Positions 51,816 through 60,002 of a DNA stretch of 64,000 nt are shown here, in pieces. The notes beneath the pieces were generated by a model, which had not been told where the DNA came from, made no database searches, and saw only the letters and a program-made list of their open reading frames with translations. Position numbers and translations under genes: made by a program. How positions within the stretch are numbered: position 1 is the first letter of the stretch; every line of letters begins with the position of its first letter. Source of the stretch: UMGS172 sp045637775. Its GTDB lineage: Bacteria > Bacillota > Clostridia > Oscillospirales > Acutalibacteraceae. The DNA is taken from the NCBI GenBank assembly GCA_045637775.1, contig JAZUAC010000042.1, forward strand, positions 1 through 64,000, read 5' to 3'.

Positions 51816-53147
51816 ATGAAATTCGGCAAAAGAACAAAGGTGAGATTTATAAGCTTTGCTGTTGCGATAATATTTTCGGTGGTTGCGTTGAGCTTTGTTA
51901 CATCAAGTAAAATAAACCGATACCAAACACAAATAAGCAATAGCTACAGTATGAATCTTCAGGAGTTGGACGGAAGTCTTTATAACATCAGCGTTGCTTT
52001 GCAAAAGAGCCTTTATGCTTCAACTGCAACACAGTTGAGTGAGTTGGCGGTCGAGCTTTGTACCGAGTCGACAGTAGCCAAAAATTCGTTGTCGCAATTG
52101 CCTTATTCGGGTGAAAATCTTGAAAAGGTCAACAAATTCCTTTCGCAGGTTGGAGATTATACTTTATTTCTGTCCCGAAAGGTCATACAAGGCGGTGAGG
52201 TTGACGATGATGACCGGGATAATCTGCATGCATTATCAAAAACTGCAAAATCGGTTTCGTCATCGGTAAACGCTGTTAGAAACGAATATGACAAGGAAGG
52301 TGTTTGGGACAGTGAGTTTGCAAACAGCATCGGTCAATCGGTTGAAGACGGTTTTTCGGAAAATCTTGAAGGACTTGAACAACTGCTAGCCGATTATCCT
52401 ACCCTGCAGTACGACGGCCCTTTTTCCGACCACTTGTTAAACGGTAGTATGAAGCTTTTGGAGGGAAAGCCTCATCTGTCATCCGATGAAGCACTCAAAA
52501 AAGCAGGCGAGATACTGGGCAAGGATGTGTCGGGATTTACCAAAGAGGCTGACACCGAGGGTAAAGTGCCTTGCTATAATTTTACCGACAAGGATATGAC
52601 GTTTGCCGTTACAAAGCAAGGCGGATATGTGATGTATATGAGAAAATTTCGAACAATAGGTGAGCAGGCTATTCATTACGAGCAAGCCGTCAAATTAGCC
52701 GCGGACTATCTCTCGAACGCAAGTGGTGAAAAGTTTGTTACAACCTATTATTTTGCCGATGAAGGTGTTTGTACAGTTAATTTTGCCTTTAAAGAAGGCT
52801 CGACCATTTGCTATCCCGACCTTATAAAAATTGGTGTCGCATTGGATAACGGTGAGATAGTGTTTGTAGAGGCGGGCGGTTATATCGCAAACCATCAGAA
52901 CCGAACCATCGCAACACCAAAGCACACCGTTTCCGAGGCTAGAGAAAGACTGTCAAAGTCTTTGAAAATCAACGATGTCAACCGTTGTATAATACCGACC
53001 GACGGAAAAAATGAAAAGCAGTGTTATGAGTTTCATTGCGTCGGCATTGATAACGAAGAATTGCTGATATATGTCAACGTCGAAAACCTTGAGGAAGAAC
53101 GCATTTTGCTACTGCTCAAAACCGACGGCGGAACCTTGACGAAATAA
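51816..53147 (+). CDS. ypeB: Germination protein YpeB-like (PepSY domains)
   Basis: 443 residues. A membrane anchor (about 10-30) precedes an extracytoplasmic helical region (Leu/Ser-rich, 35-180) and PepSY-type domains toward the C-terminus (EALKKAGEILGKDVSGF near 230, YEQAVKLAADYLS near 290). This is the layout of YpeB, which in Bacillus stabilises the cortex-lytic enzyme SleB in dormant spores. sleB is not adjacent here, unlike the usual sleB-ypeB pair. It supports a spore-forming host. Confidence 0.85.
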   Translation: MKFGKRTKVRFISFAVAIIFSVVALSFVTSSKINRYQTQISNSYSMNLQELDGSLYNISVALQKSLYASTATQLSELAVELCTESTVAKNSLSQLPYSGENLEKVNKFLSQVGDYTLFLSRKVIQGGEVDDDDRDNLHALSKTAKSVSSSVNAVRNEYDKEGVWDSEFANSIGQSVEDGFSENLEGLEQLLADYPTLQYDGPFSDHLLNGSMKLLEGKPHLSSDEALKKAGEILGKDVSGFTKEADTEGKVPCYNFTDKDMTFAVTKQGGYVMYMRKFRTIGEQAIHYEQAVKLAADYLSNASGEKFVTTYYFADEGVCTVNFAFKEGSTICYPDLIKIGVALDNGEIVFVEAGGYIANHQNRTIATPKHTVSEARERLSKSLKINDVNRCIIPTDGKNEKQCYEFHCVGIDNEELLIYVNVENLEEERILLLLKTDGGTLTK

Positions 53148-53165
53148 GCTTTTTACTCACATTGA

Positions 53166-53330
53166 GGAATGGATAAATCCATTCCCTACATAATATCAAA
53201 TACCGAATTGGCAGGGCAGGGATTTATCCCTGCCGAAAATTTTGCGTTAAACCTCGGGACGTCGAGGACGCCGTCCCCTACAAAAAACTAATTCACCAAT
53301 TTGTAGGGCGTGGATAACCCTATGCACTAC
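53166..53330. repeat. Cluster of GGATTTATCC-type and GTAGGG-bounded hairpin repeats
   Basis: Palindromes GGAATGGATAAATCCATTCC (53166-53185) and GGCAGGGATTTATCCCTGCC (53215-53234), a GGGACG/CGTCCC stem (53256-53277) and a GTAGGG...CACTAC segment (53303-53330) lie in series. They share core sequence with 33792-33859. This fills most of the gap between ypeB and the LRR gene; no coding frame is seen. Confidence 0.65.
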
Positions 53331-53489
53331 GATACACTCGAATTAACTTTGTGAAATATATGAATTAAAAAAACACCTTGCATTTGTGTTCCGTGAGGTT
53401 TATAATAAAATTGACTTATTAGTTACTTTAAAAGATTTTGTTGTATTGTTTTTGCTCTAAAACTCAATGATTTTTAGGGAGGGGTTTTG

Positions 53490-56400
53490 ATGAAAAAGAT
53501 TTTAGCTATTTGTTTGACCCTTGTTTTGCTCATGTCGGTCTGCCCGATGGGGTTGTTTACCATAACGGCAAATGCGGATACTGAGTACTATAGCGGTTAT
53601 ACCGGTGATTGCCGATGGGTTCAAAGTGGTAAAACACTTACCATTAGTGGTAACGGTGAGATGGCGGATTATATTACTACCAGTCATCCTTGGTCATATT
53701 CAATAACAGAAGTTGTAATTGGAAACGGAGTAACAAAAATAGGTCAATATGCATTTAATAATTGCACTGAGCTTACATCTGTTAGCATCCCCGACGGCGT
53801 TACAAGCATTGGCTATGGTGCATTTGCGGGTTGTACCTCACTTTCCACCATCACCATCCCCGATAGCGTCAAAAGCATAGGCAATGGTGCTTTTGACAAC
53901 ACAGCTTATCACAAAGACAACTCTAATTGGGAAAGTAATATTTTGTATATCGGCAACCATTTGGTTGACACAAGAGAATATGTTTACAGTTCTAGAATAA
54001 AAGAAGGAACATTAACTATTGCCGATTACGCATTTTATTATGGTGGCAATTATTTAACCTCTATCACTATTCCTGACAGTGTGACTCATATAGGTGAGCT
54101 TGCGTTTGTCTCGTGTGATGACGTGACCTCTGTGACTTTGGGCAGCGGTGTGAAAAGCATAGGTTATAGGGCGTTTAGCGATTGTTCAAATCTTACCGAT
54201 GTTTATTACAACGGTTCCAAGGATGACAGAAAAAATATGTCGATCGCGGACGGTAATTCTTACCTGACCGGTGCTTTATGGCATTATGCAAAGGGAGATA
54301 TTCTTGAATATACTTATAACGATGTTGATTTGACTGCAGAGGTAAGCGATTGCATGCTTGATGCCGTAGAGGTTACCATTCCTTCAACGATTGTTAAAAA
54401 CGGTAAGACCTACACAGTAACGAGTATAAGCGGGCATGCATTTTACGGTTGTACTGAACTCACCACCATCACCATCCCTGACGGTGTGACGAGTATAGGC
54501 GAGTGGGCGTTTTACGGTTGTACTAAACTTACCTCCATCGCCATCCCTGATGGTGTGACGAGTATAGGCGAATGGGCGTTTTACGGTTGTACTAATCTCA
54601 CCTCCATCACCATCCCCGACAGTGTGACGAGTATAGATGACTACGCATTTCGCAACACGGCATATTATAATGATGATTCCAATTGGGAAAACGATGCTTT
54701 GTACATTGGTAACCATCTTATAAAAGTTGATACAACCATATCCGGCATATATAATATTAAAGACGGTACAGTTCATATTGCCGATTCTGCATTTGCATCT
54801 TGTTCTAAACTTACATCTGTTACCATTCCGAATAGTGTGAGGACTATAGATGTTAGTGCATTTTCCTATTGCTACGGGTTCACCTCCATCACCATCCCCG
54901 ATAGTGTGACGAGTATAGGCTATAAGGCGTTTTATAATTGTACAGGTCTTACTTCAATCACGATTCCCGACAGTGTTACAAGTATAGGTGATGATGCATT
55001 TTATGATACTGCATATTACAACCAAAGCTCCAATTGGCAAAACGGCGGTTTATATATTGGTAAGCACTTTATTGAGGCTAAAACAGCTTTATCCGGTGCA
55101 TTTAGCGTCAAAGAAGGAACTCTTACTATTGCGAATTCTGCGTTTAATTCATGCGAAAAGCTTAAATCAATCACTATTCCTGACAGTGTGACTGGAATAG
55201 GTATTGGCGCGTTTTATAAATGTACAAGCCTTACTTCGATTACGATTCCCGACAGTGTGACGAGTATAAGTGATGGTATGTTTTCCAATTGTTCTAAGCT
55301 TACTTCCATCACCATTCCTGACGGTGTGACGAGTATAGGCGATAGTGCATTTTCTCAATGTTCTAATCTTACCTCCATCACCATCCCTGAAAGTGTGAAG
55401 TATATTGGTGAGCAAGCGTTTTGGTATTGCACAAGCCTTACATCGGTCACTATCCGCGACAGCGTGACGAGTATAGGCAGTAGTGCGTTTCATCATTGTG
55501 AAAAGCTTGTTTCGGTTATTCTTGGAAAAGGTGTCACGCATATAGGTGATTATGCGTTTTATGACTGCTACAGCCTCACTTCAATTGTCGTTCCAAATAG
55601 TGTGACTGCTATAGGTGAGTGGGCGTTTTGCCAATGCACAAGTCTTACTTCAGTTACAATTGGAAATAGTATAACGAGTATAGGTTATGCTGCGTTTTAC
55701 AAATGCACAAGCCTCACCTCGGTCTCTTATGGTGGTACTGAAAATGATTGGGCTGAAATAAGTTTTGAAACAGGAAACGAGTGTCTGTTAAATGCAACTA
55801 TTACTTATGCAAAGCAGCATCCCAAGCCTTCAGCACCCACACTTGCTTTTGAAGGCAGCGGAATGGTTGTTCTTGACAGTGTTGACGGTTGTGAATACAG
55901 CATGGACGGTGTTAACTGGCAGTCGAGCAATATTTTTACAAATCTAAAAGAAAACACAGAGTATACATTCTATTGCCGTGTTGCTGCGTCGGACGGTGTG
56001 CTTGCAAGTGACCCGAGTGATGGTTTGAAGGTTACAACAAGCTACTTCTACACCAAGCCTGCAACACCTTCAGCACCGACCGTTCAAAGCGTTACCGCTA
56101 CCACGGTCACGCTTGTTGCGGTTGACGGTCACGAATACAGCATGGACGGTGTGACTTGGCAATCAAGCAATGTTTTTGAGGGACTTTCACCTGTAACAAA
56201 GTACACATTCTATTGCCGTGTTGCCGAAACCAATACTTCTTATGCAAGTGAAAAGAGTGCGGCTACCGTTGTCACTACACCTAAATTGATAATTTCAGCA
56301 CCCGCCAAGCCCAAACTTGCTTTTGAGGGTAACGGAATGGTTATTCTGAACACTGCTTCGGGTTGTGAATACAGCCGTGACGGTGTGAATTGGCAGACCG

Positions 56401-56720
56401 GCAATATCTTTGAGGGCTTGAGACCCAACAAAACCTACACTTTCTATTGCCGCATTCCCGAAACGGAAACTACATACAGTGCAGTCAGTGAGGGTCTTAC
56501 CATCACAACAAGCAATTTTGCGTTCGTCCCCGACACCAACAGTGACGGTGTTTTAAGTGCCGCTGATGCAGTGTATTTGATGAATCATGCGGTATTTGGC
56601 AACACTGTTTATCCTATAAACAAGGATTGCGATTTCAACAATGACGGCTCTGTTACCGAGGATGATGCAATTTTCCTCTTATACCATATCCTTTTCGGTG
56701 ACGAGTATCCTTTGAATTGA
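53490..56720 (+). CDS. Secreted BspA-type leucine-rich-repeat protein with Fn3-like modules and dockerin
   Basis: 1076 residues from the ATG at 53490 (AGGGAGGGG site; a TTG one codon earlier is less likely). Signal peptide 1-31. About 25 BspA-type LRR units, core LTSITIPDSVTSIG, fill about 55-770, broken by four non-LRR inserts beginning DTAYYN or NTAYHK and followed by SNW. Three beta-sandwich modules of about 80 residues (790-1010) share CEYSMDGVNWQSSNIF. A C-terminal dockerin (1015-1076) has calcium loops DTNSDGVLSAADA and DFNNDGSVTEDDA. Probably adhesion or scaffold-borne binding at the cell surface via the cohesin partner. Near-identical DNA repeats make it recombination-prone. Confidence 0.86.
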   Translation: MKKILAICLTLVLLMSVCPMGLFTITANADTEYYSGYTGDCRWVQSGKTLTISGNGEMADYITTSHPWSYSITEVVIGNGVTKIGQYAFNNCTELTSVSIPDGVTSIGYGAFAGCTSLSTITIPDSVKSIGNGAFDNTAYHKDNSNWESNILYIGNHLVDTREYVYSSRIKEGTLTIADYAFYYGGNYLTSITIPDSVTHIGELAFVSCDDVTSVTLGSGVKSIGYRAFSDCSNLTDVYYNGSKDDRKNMSIADGNSYLTGALWHYAKGDILEYTYNDVDLTAEVSDCMLDAVEVTIPSTIVKNGKTYTVTSISGHAFYGCTELTTITIPDGVTSIGEWAFYGCTKLTSIAIPDGVTSIGEWAFYGCTNLTSITIPDSVTSIDDYAFRNTAYYNDDSNWENDALYIGNHLIKVDTTISGIYNIKDGTVHIADSAFASCSKLTSVTIPNSVRTIDVSAFSYCYGFTSITIPDSVTSIGYKAFYNCTGLTSITIPDSVTSIGDDAFYDTAYYNQSSNWQNGGLYIGKHFIEAKTALSGAFSVKEGTLTIANSAFNSCEKLKSITIPDSVTGIGIGAFYKCTSLTSITIPDSVTSISDGMFSNCSKLTSITIPDGVTSIGDSAFSQCSNLTSITIPESVKYIGEQAFWYCTSLTSVTIRDSVTSIGSSAFHHCEKLVSVILGKGVTHIGDYAFYDCYSLTSIVVPNSVTAIGEWAFCQCTSLTSVTIGNSITSIGYAAFYKCTSLTSVSYGGTENDWAEISFETGNECLLNATITYAKQHPKPSAPTLAFEGSGMVVLDSVDGCEYSMDGVNWQSSNIFTNLKENTEYTFYCRVAASDGVLASDPSDGLKVTTSYFYTKPATPSAPTVQSVTATTVTLVAVDGHEYSMDGVTWQSSNVFEGLSPVTKYTFYCRVAETNTSYASEKSAATVVTTPKLIISAPAKPKLAFEGNGMVILNTASGCEYSRDGVNWQTGNIFEGLRPNKTYTFYCRIPETETTYSAVSEGLTITTSNFAFVPDTNSDGVLSAADAVYLMNHAVFGNTVYPINKDCDFNNDGSVTEDDAIFLLYHILFGDEYPLN

Positions 56721-56824
56721 GTTTTGCATGCTAATTAAATTTATCTGAATTTGGTTGAAATGACGGGGCTGGTTTGTGTTTGGTTCCGTCATTTTGTTAA
56801 ATTTAAGAAAACGAAAAATAATGC

Positions 56825-56853
56825 TTGACTTTTGGAAAGACTTGTGGTAAAGT
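56825..56853 (+). promoter_or_regulatory. Promoter of the rplU operon
   Basis: TTGACT (56825-56830), 17-bp spacer, TAAAGT (56848-56853) with a TGG extension before the -10. Confidence 0.65.
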
Positions 56854-56859
56854 ATATGA

Positions 56860-56930
56860 GCCGCATATTGTGGGTTGAAGTGGATTTTCCCACCCACCGT
56901 AGCGAGTCTTGAATTAAGGCAGGTGCCAGA
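56860..56930 (+). ncRNA. Probable L21 leader RNA
   Basis: The leader between promoter and rplU contains paired segments (GTGGGT.../...CCCACCC and GGCAGGTGCC next to the start codon) and is about 70 nt, in the place of the known Firmicutes L21 leader. Assignment is by position and pairing, not covariance. Confidence 0.5.
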
Positions 56931-56933
56931 AAA

Positions 56934-57242
56934 ATGTACGCAATCATCGAAACCGGCGGTAAGCAGTACCGTGTAAGCAACGGCGACGTTATTTTCGTCG
57001 AAAAGCTCAATGTAACCGCAGAAGAAACTGTAGTATTCGATAAGGTTATTGCAGTTTGCGACGACAACGGTGAGCTCAAAGTTGGAGCTCCTTATGTTGA
57101 CGCAAAGGTTGAAGGTGTCGTTCTCAAGAACGGAAAGGCTAAGAAGATTACTGTCTTCACCTACAAGCCCAAGAAGGGTTCCGCTCGCAAGATGGGACAC
57201 AGACAGCCGTACACCAAGGTTCAGATCAACTCGATCGGCTAA
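56934..57242 (+). CDS. rplU: 50S ribosomal protein L21
   Basis: 102 residues: YAIIETGGKQYRVSNGDVIF opening, VDAKVEGVVLKNGKAKKI mid, and the RNA-binding YKPKKGSARKMGHRQPYTKVQI tail. First gene of the classic rplU-prp-rpmA unit. Confidence 0.98.
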   Translation: MYAIIETGGKQYRVSNGDVIFVEKLNVTAEETVVFDKVIAVCDDNGELKVGAPYVDAKVEGVVLKNGKAKKITVFTYKPKKGSARKMGHRQPYTKVQINSIG

Positions 57243-57250
57243 GGTGCATC

Positions 57251-57568
57251 ATGACCGAGATAAGATTTTTCAGTGAAGGTGAAATGATCACGGGATATGA
57301 AATTTCGGGTCACAGCACTTCGTTCTATGATGATATTGACGGCAAACTTGTTTGCTCCTTTATATCATCGGCGGCGTATTTAACCGCTAACACATTGTCC
57401 GAAATCGTCAAGGCTCAAGTTGAAGCTGAGGTCGACGATGGATATATGAAAATTGATGTAAAATCAAAGGTCTCGGAATCGCAGATTACTTTAAAAGGTT
57501 TTCTGCTCCACGCAAGGGAACTTGCGAAGGATTATCGTAACTACGTAAAAGTTTATTCGGAGGTGTAA
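57251..57568 (+). CDS. prp: Ribosomal-processing cysteine protease Prp
   Basis: 105 residues. The catalytic His (GHS, His21) and Cys (KLVCSFISSAAYLTANT, Cys35) of Prp are in place. It cleaves the N-terminal extension of L27, whose gene follows 2 bp later and carries a matching site. Found in Firmicutes between rplU and rpmA. Confidence 0.95.
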   Translation: MTEIRFFSEGEMITGYEISGHSTSFYDDIDGKLVCSFISSAAYLTANTLSEIVKAQVEAEVDDGYMKIDVKSKVSESQITLKGFLLHARELAKDYRNYVKVYSEV

Positions 57569-57570
57569 CT

Positions 57571-57855
57571 ATGTTAAAGTTAAACATTCAGCTTTTTGCT
57601 CACAAAAAGGGTGTTGGTTCTACCAAGAACGGCCGTGACAGTGAGTCCAAGCGCCTCGGAGTTAAGAGAGCAGACGGTCAGTTTGTTCTTGCAGGCAACA
57701 TCATTGTTCGCCAGAGAGGCACTCATATCCATGCCGGTGAAAACGTTGGCAAGGGTTCTGACGACACTCTCTTCGCTTTGATTGACGGTAAGGTCAAGTT
57801 TGAGCGTTTGGGACGTGACCGCAAGAAGGTCAGCATCTACGCTGTCGAGCAGTAA
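57571..57855 (+). CDS. rpmA: 50S ribosomal protein L27 with cleavable N-terminal extension
   Basis: 94 residues. It begins MLKLNIQLF followed by AHKKG, the known type of extension removed by Prp between Phe9 and Ala10. The mature start then reaches the peptidyl transferase centre. RLGVKRADGQFVLAGNIIVRQRG confirms L27. A terminator follows directly. Confidence 0.98.
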   Translation: MLKLNIQLFAHKKGVGSTKNGRDSESKRLGVKRADGQFVLAGNIIVRQRGTHIHAGENVGKGSDDTLFALIDGKVKFERLGRDRKKVSIYAVEQ

Positions 57856-57867
57856 AATGCTAATTAA

Positions 57868-57896
57868 AACCCGGGGGTTATCCTCGGGTTTTTTCT
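57868..57896 (+). terminator. Terminator after rpmA
   Basis: AACCCGGGG / TCCTCGGGTT stem followed by TTTTTC. Confidence 0.85.
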
Positions 57897-57972
57897 TTAA
57901 GAAAATATATAATTGGAAAAGTATATAATTATATAACATTTTGTTAAAGATATAACTATTGTTCCCTTTAGT

Positions 57973-58026
57973 ACCTCCCTCTGATGAGGGAGGTGGCATT
58001 TTCGTAGAAAATGACGGAGGGAGAGA
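57973..58026 (+). repeat. Two-hairpin intergenic repeat (solo copy a)
   Basis: A 20-bp palindrome CCTCCCTCTGATGAGGGAGG (57974-57993), stem CATTTTC/GAAAATG (57997-58013), then GGAGGGAGAG. It has the same architecture as 7296-7348 and the DUF559 cassette ends, with compensatory changes in the second stem. It sits in the obg leader. Confidence 0.78.
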
Positions 58027-58027
58027 C

Positions 58028-58057
58028 ATGAAAAAACGGAGAAAATTATGTTTGTAG
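58028..58057 (+). CDS. Possible nine-codon upstream ORF overlapping obg
   Basis: ATG 58028 is seven bases after GGAGG of the repeat tail and encodes MKKRRKLCL, stopping at 58057 inside obg in another frame. It may couple or compete with obg initiation at 58048. Speculative. Confidence 0.3.
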   Translation: MKKRRKLCL

Positions 58058-59322
58058 ATATTGCAAATATTCATATAAAAGCAGGAGATGGCGGTAACGG
58101 CAAGGTTTCGTTCCACCGTGAAAAGTTTGTTGCCGCAGGTGGTCCTGATGGCGGTGACGGTGGTAGAGGCGGCAATGTTGTTTTCGTTGCCGATTCTAAC
58201 CTTTCCACACTTGCCGATTTCAGATACAGAAGAAAATACTTGGCCGAAAACGGTCAGAATGGCGGAACCAACCGTTGTAACGGAAAGTCTGCACCCGACC
58301 TTGTGCTTCATGTTCCTAAAGGTACACTTGTTAAGGATGCCGAAACAGGTCGTATTATAGCCGATATTTCGGATGATGAACCTGTTATCATCGCAAAAGG
58401 CGGTAACGGTGGCTGGGGTAACAGCCATTTTGCCACATCAACAAGACAGATTCCTAAGTTTTCCAAGCCCGGTATACCCGGTGAAAAGCTTGATGTTACT
58501 TTGGAATTGAAACTTTTGGCCGATGTTGGTCTTATCGGTTTCCCCAATGTTGGAAAATCGACCTTTATTTCGGTTGTGAGTGAAGCAAAACCCAAGATCG
58601 CCAATTATCATTTTACCACCCTTGTACCCACCTTGGGTGTTGTCCGTGTTGGTGACGGTAAGTCGTTTGTTATGGCAGATATTCCTGGTATTATCGAGGG
58701 TGCGAGCGACGGTTTGGGTCTTGGTCATGAGTTTTTGCGCCATGTTGAGCGTTGCCGTTTGCTTGTTCATGTTATCGATGTTGCAGGCAGCGAGGGAAGA
58801 GATCCTATTGAGGATTTCAACACTATAAATAACGAGCTTAAATCTTTCAGTCCCGAGTTGGCCGACCGTCAGCAGATTGTTGTTGCAAATAAGTGTGATC
58901 TTACTGATGAAGAAACCTTAAAGACCGTTCGTGAGTATTTTGAAAGCAACGGTTATAAGTATTTTGAATGTATGGCAGCTATTGCCGAGGGAACAAAGGA
59001 TGTTATAAACTATGTTGCCGCCGAGCTGGACAAGCTGCCTCCTATCATGAAATATGAGGCCGAACCTGCACCGGTTGAGGACTTCACAGTTGTCAAAAAG
59101 CGTGATTTCCGACTCACGGTCGAGGATGGTGTGTTTATCATCGACGAAGCACCTTGGTTGCTTAAAATCCTTGAAACCGTTGACCCCGATGACTATGAGT
59201 CGTTGCAGTATTTCCAGAGAACTCTGCATGCAAGCGGTATTATCAACGCTTTGGAAAAAGCAGGAGTTCAGGAAGACGACCTTGTTTGTGTTTACGATAT
59301 TGAGTTCAATTATGTACCGTAA
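58048..59322 (+). CDS. obg: GTPase Obg
   Basis: 424 residues. A glycine-rich OBG domain (1-158: IHIKAGDGGNGKVSFHREKF, GGPDGGDGGRGGNVVF), a G domain with GFPNVGKSTFIS near 167, DIPGIIEGA near 212 and NKCDL near 280, and a C-terminal OCT domain (about 345-424) are complete. It is a ribosome-assembly and stress GTPase. It follows rpmA as is usual, but a terminator and a two-hairpin repeat intervene. The SD is CGGAG before the ATG. Confidence 0.97.
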   Translation: MFVDIANIHIKAGDGGNGKVSFHREKFVAAGGPDGGDGGRGGNVVFVADSNLSTLADFRYRRKYLAENGQNGGTNRCNGKSAPDLVLHVPKGTLVKDAETGRIIADISDDEPVIIAKGGNGGWGNSHFATSTRQIPKFSKPGIPGEKLDVTLELKLLADVGLIGFPNVGKSTFISVVSEAKPKIANYHFTTLVPTLGVVRVGDGKSFVMADIPGIIEGASDGLGLGHEFLRHVERCRLLVHVIDVAGSEGRDPIEDFNTINNELKSFSPELADRQQIVVANKCDLTDEETLKTVREYFESNGYKYFECMAAIAEGTKDVINYVAAELDKLPPIMKYEAEPAPVEDFTVVKKRDFRLTVEDGVFIIDEAPWLLKILETVDPDDYESLQYFQRTLHASGIINALEKAGVQEDDLVCVYDIEFNYVP

Positions 59323-59346
59323 TAGGTTCATAAAAGGGTGGTTTTA

Positions 59347-59733
59347 ATGGATAAAGCAATGATGGCAAGTCCCGGCACATTGGCTTTTGTCGGCGATGCT
59401 GTGTTTGGTCTGCTTGTTCGTACCAAATTGGCAGAGGTTGAGCGTCCTATCGGACAACTTCACAAAATGTCGGTTGATTACGTTAATGCTAATGCGCAGG
59501 CCGAAGGCTTTGAAATGATTAAAGACCTTTTGACCGAACGCGAAATGTCGGTCTTCAAAAGAGGTCGCAATAATCATGTGGGCGGTGTTCCCAAAAGCAC
59601 TACCATAGGCAATTATCATGCCGCAACAGGTGTTGAGGCTTTGTTTGGGTATCTTCATTTGTCGGGAGAATCTGCCCGTATAAACGAGCTTTTTGAGGTT
59701 ATTTGGAACGGAATTTCTAACAAAAATATGTAA
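59347..59733 (+). CDS. mrnC: Mini-ribonuclease III
   Basis: 128 residues from the ATG at 59347 (GGGTGG upstream; a GTG at 59338 overlaps that site). A catalytic RNase III domain without a double-stranded-RNA-binding domain: LAFVGDAVFGLLVR with the metal Asp, HKMSVDYVNANAQA, RGRNNHVGGVPKSTTIGNYHAATGVEALFGYLHL. In Bacillus it matures 23S rRNA ends. Here it follows obg rather than cysS. Confidence 0.92.
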   Translation: MDKAMMASPGTLAFVGDAVFGLLVRTKLAEVERPIGQLHKMSVDYVNANAQAEGFEMIKDLLTEREMSVFKRGRNNHVGGVPKSTTIGNYHAATGVEALFGYLHLSGESARINELFEVIWNGISNKNM

Positions 59734-59739
59734 AAGCAG

Positions 59740-59772
59740 AACGCCATAGCAATTTTTTGCCATGGCGTTTTG
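59740..59772. terminator. Bidirectional terminator between mrnC and the Asn/Gln-rich gene
   Basis: AACGCCAT and ATGGCGTT with an inner GCAA/TTGC pairing; T-rich on the plus side and weakly on the minus side. Confidence 0.75.
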
Positions 59773-59786
59773 GTTGGAACAAGAAT

Positions 59787-59936
59787 TTATCTCTGGTTGT
59801 TGTCCTTCTTGTTCTGGTTGTCGTTCTGCTGTCTGTTCTGATTGTTGTTGCTGTTGTTGTTATTATTCTGCTTGTTCTGGTTGTTGTTCTGGTCGTTTCT
59901 GTTCTGGTTGTTCTGGTTGTTATACTGATCGTTCAT
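59787..59936 (-). CDS. 49-residue Asn/Gln-rich small protein
   Basis: The ATG at 59936 is preceded by GGGTGA at five bases. The product (MNDQYNNQNNQNRNDQ... ending KKDNNQR) is almost only Asn, Gln, Asp, Lys and Arg, with no hydrophobic core, so it is intrinsically disordered. Similar tiny Asn/Gln-rich proteins recur in spore-forming Clostridia, and Gln/Asn-rich gamma-type SASPs are spore amino-acid stores in Bacillus. A spore or coat role is an inference. It ends at a terminator shared with mrnC. Confidence 0.65.
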   Translation of the reverse strand: MNDQYNNQNNQNRNDQNNNQNKQNNNNNSNNNQNRQQNDNQNKKDNNQR

Positions 59937-60002
59937 TATTGTCACCCCGCTTTCGCAATATTATTTTTGACGGGGATTAGAAATTTATACAAGGTGAAAA
60001 AT

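Noticed and set aside
53340..53489. A consensus promoter for the LRR/dockerin gene
   Set aside because: The region is AT-rich with several weak -10-like hexamers, but no pair with acceptable spacing stood out clearly enough to call.
54440..55720. Regularly spaced repeats resembling a CRISPR-like array
   Set aside because: The repeats are in frame within a secreted LRR protein and encode the LTSITIPDSV unit; spacers are not unique segments of constant length.
59757..60002. Hydrophobic Leu/Val-rich N-terminal extension of the rsmF-like protein
   Set aside because: It is the antisense reading of the Asn/Gln-rich mini-gene and crosses a terminator. The ATG at 60003 has the proper AAGGTGA site and matches the family start.
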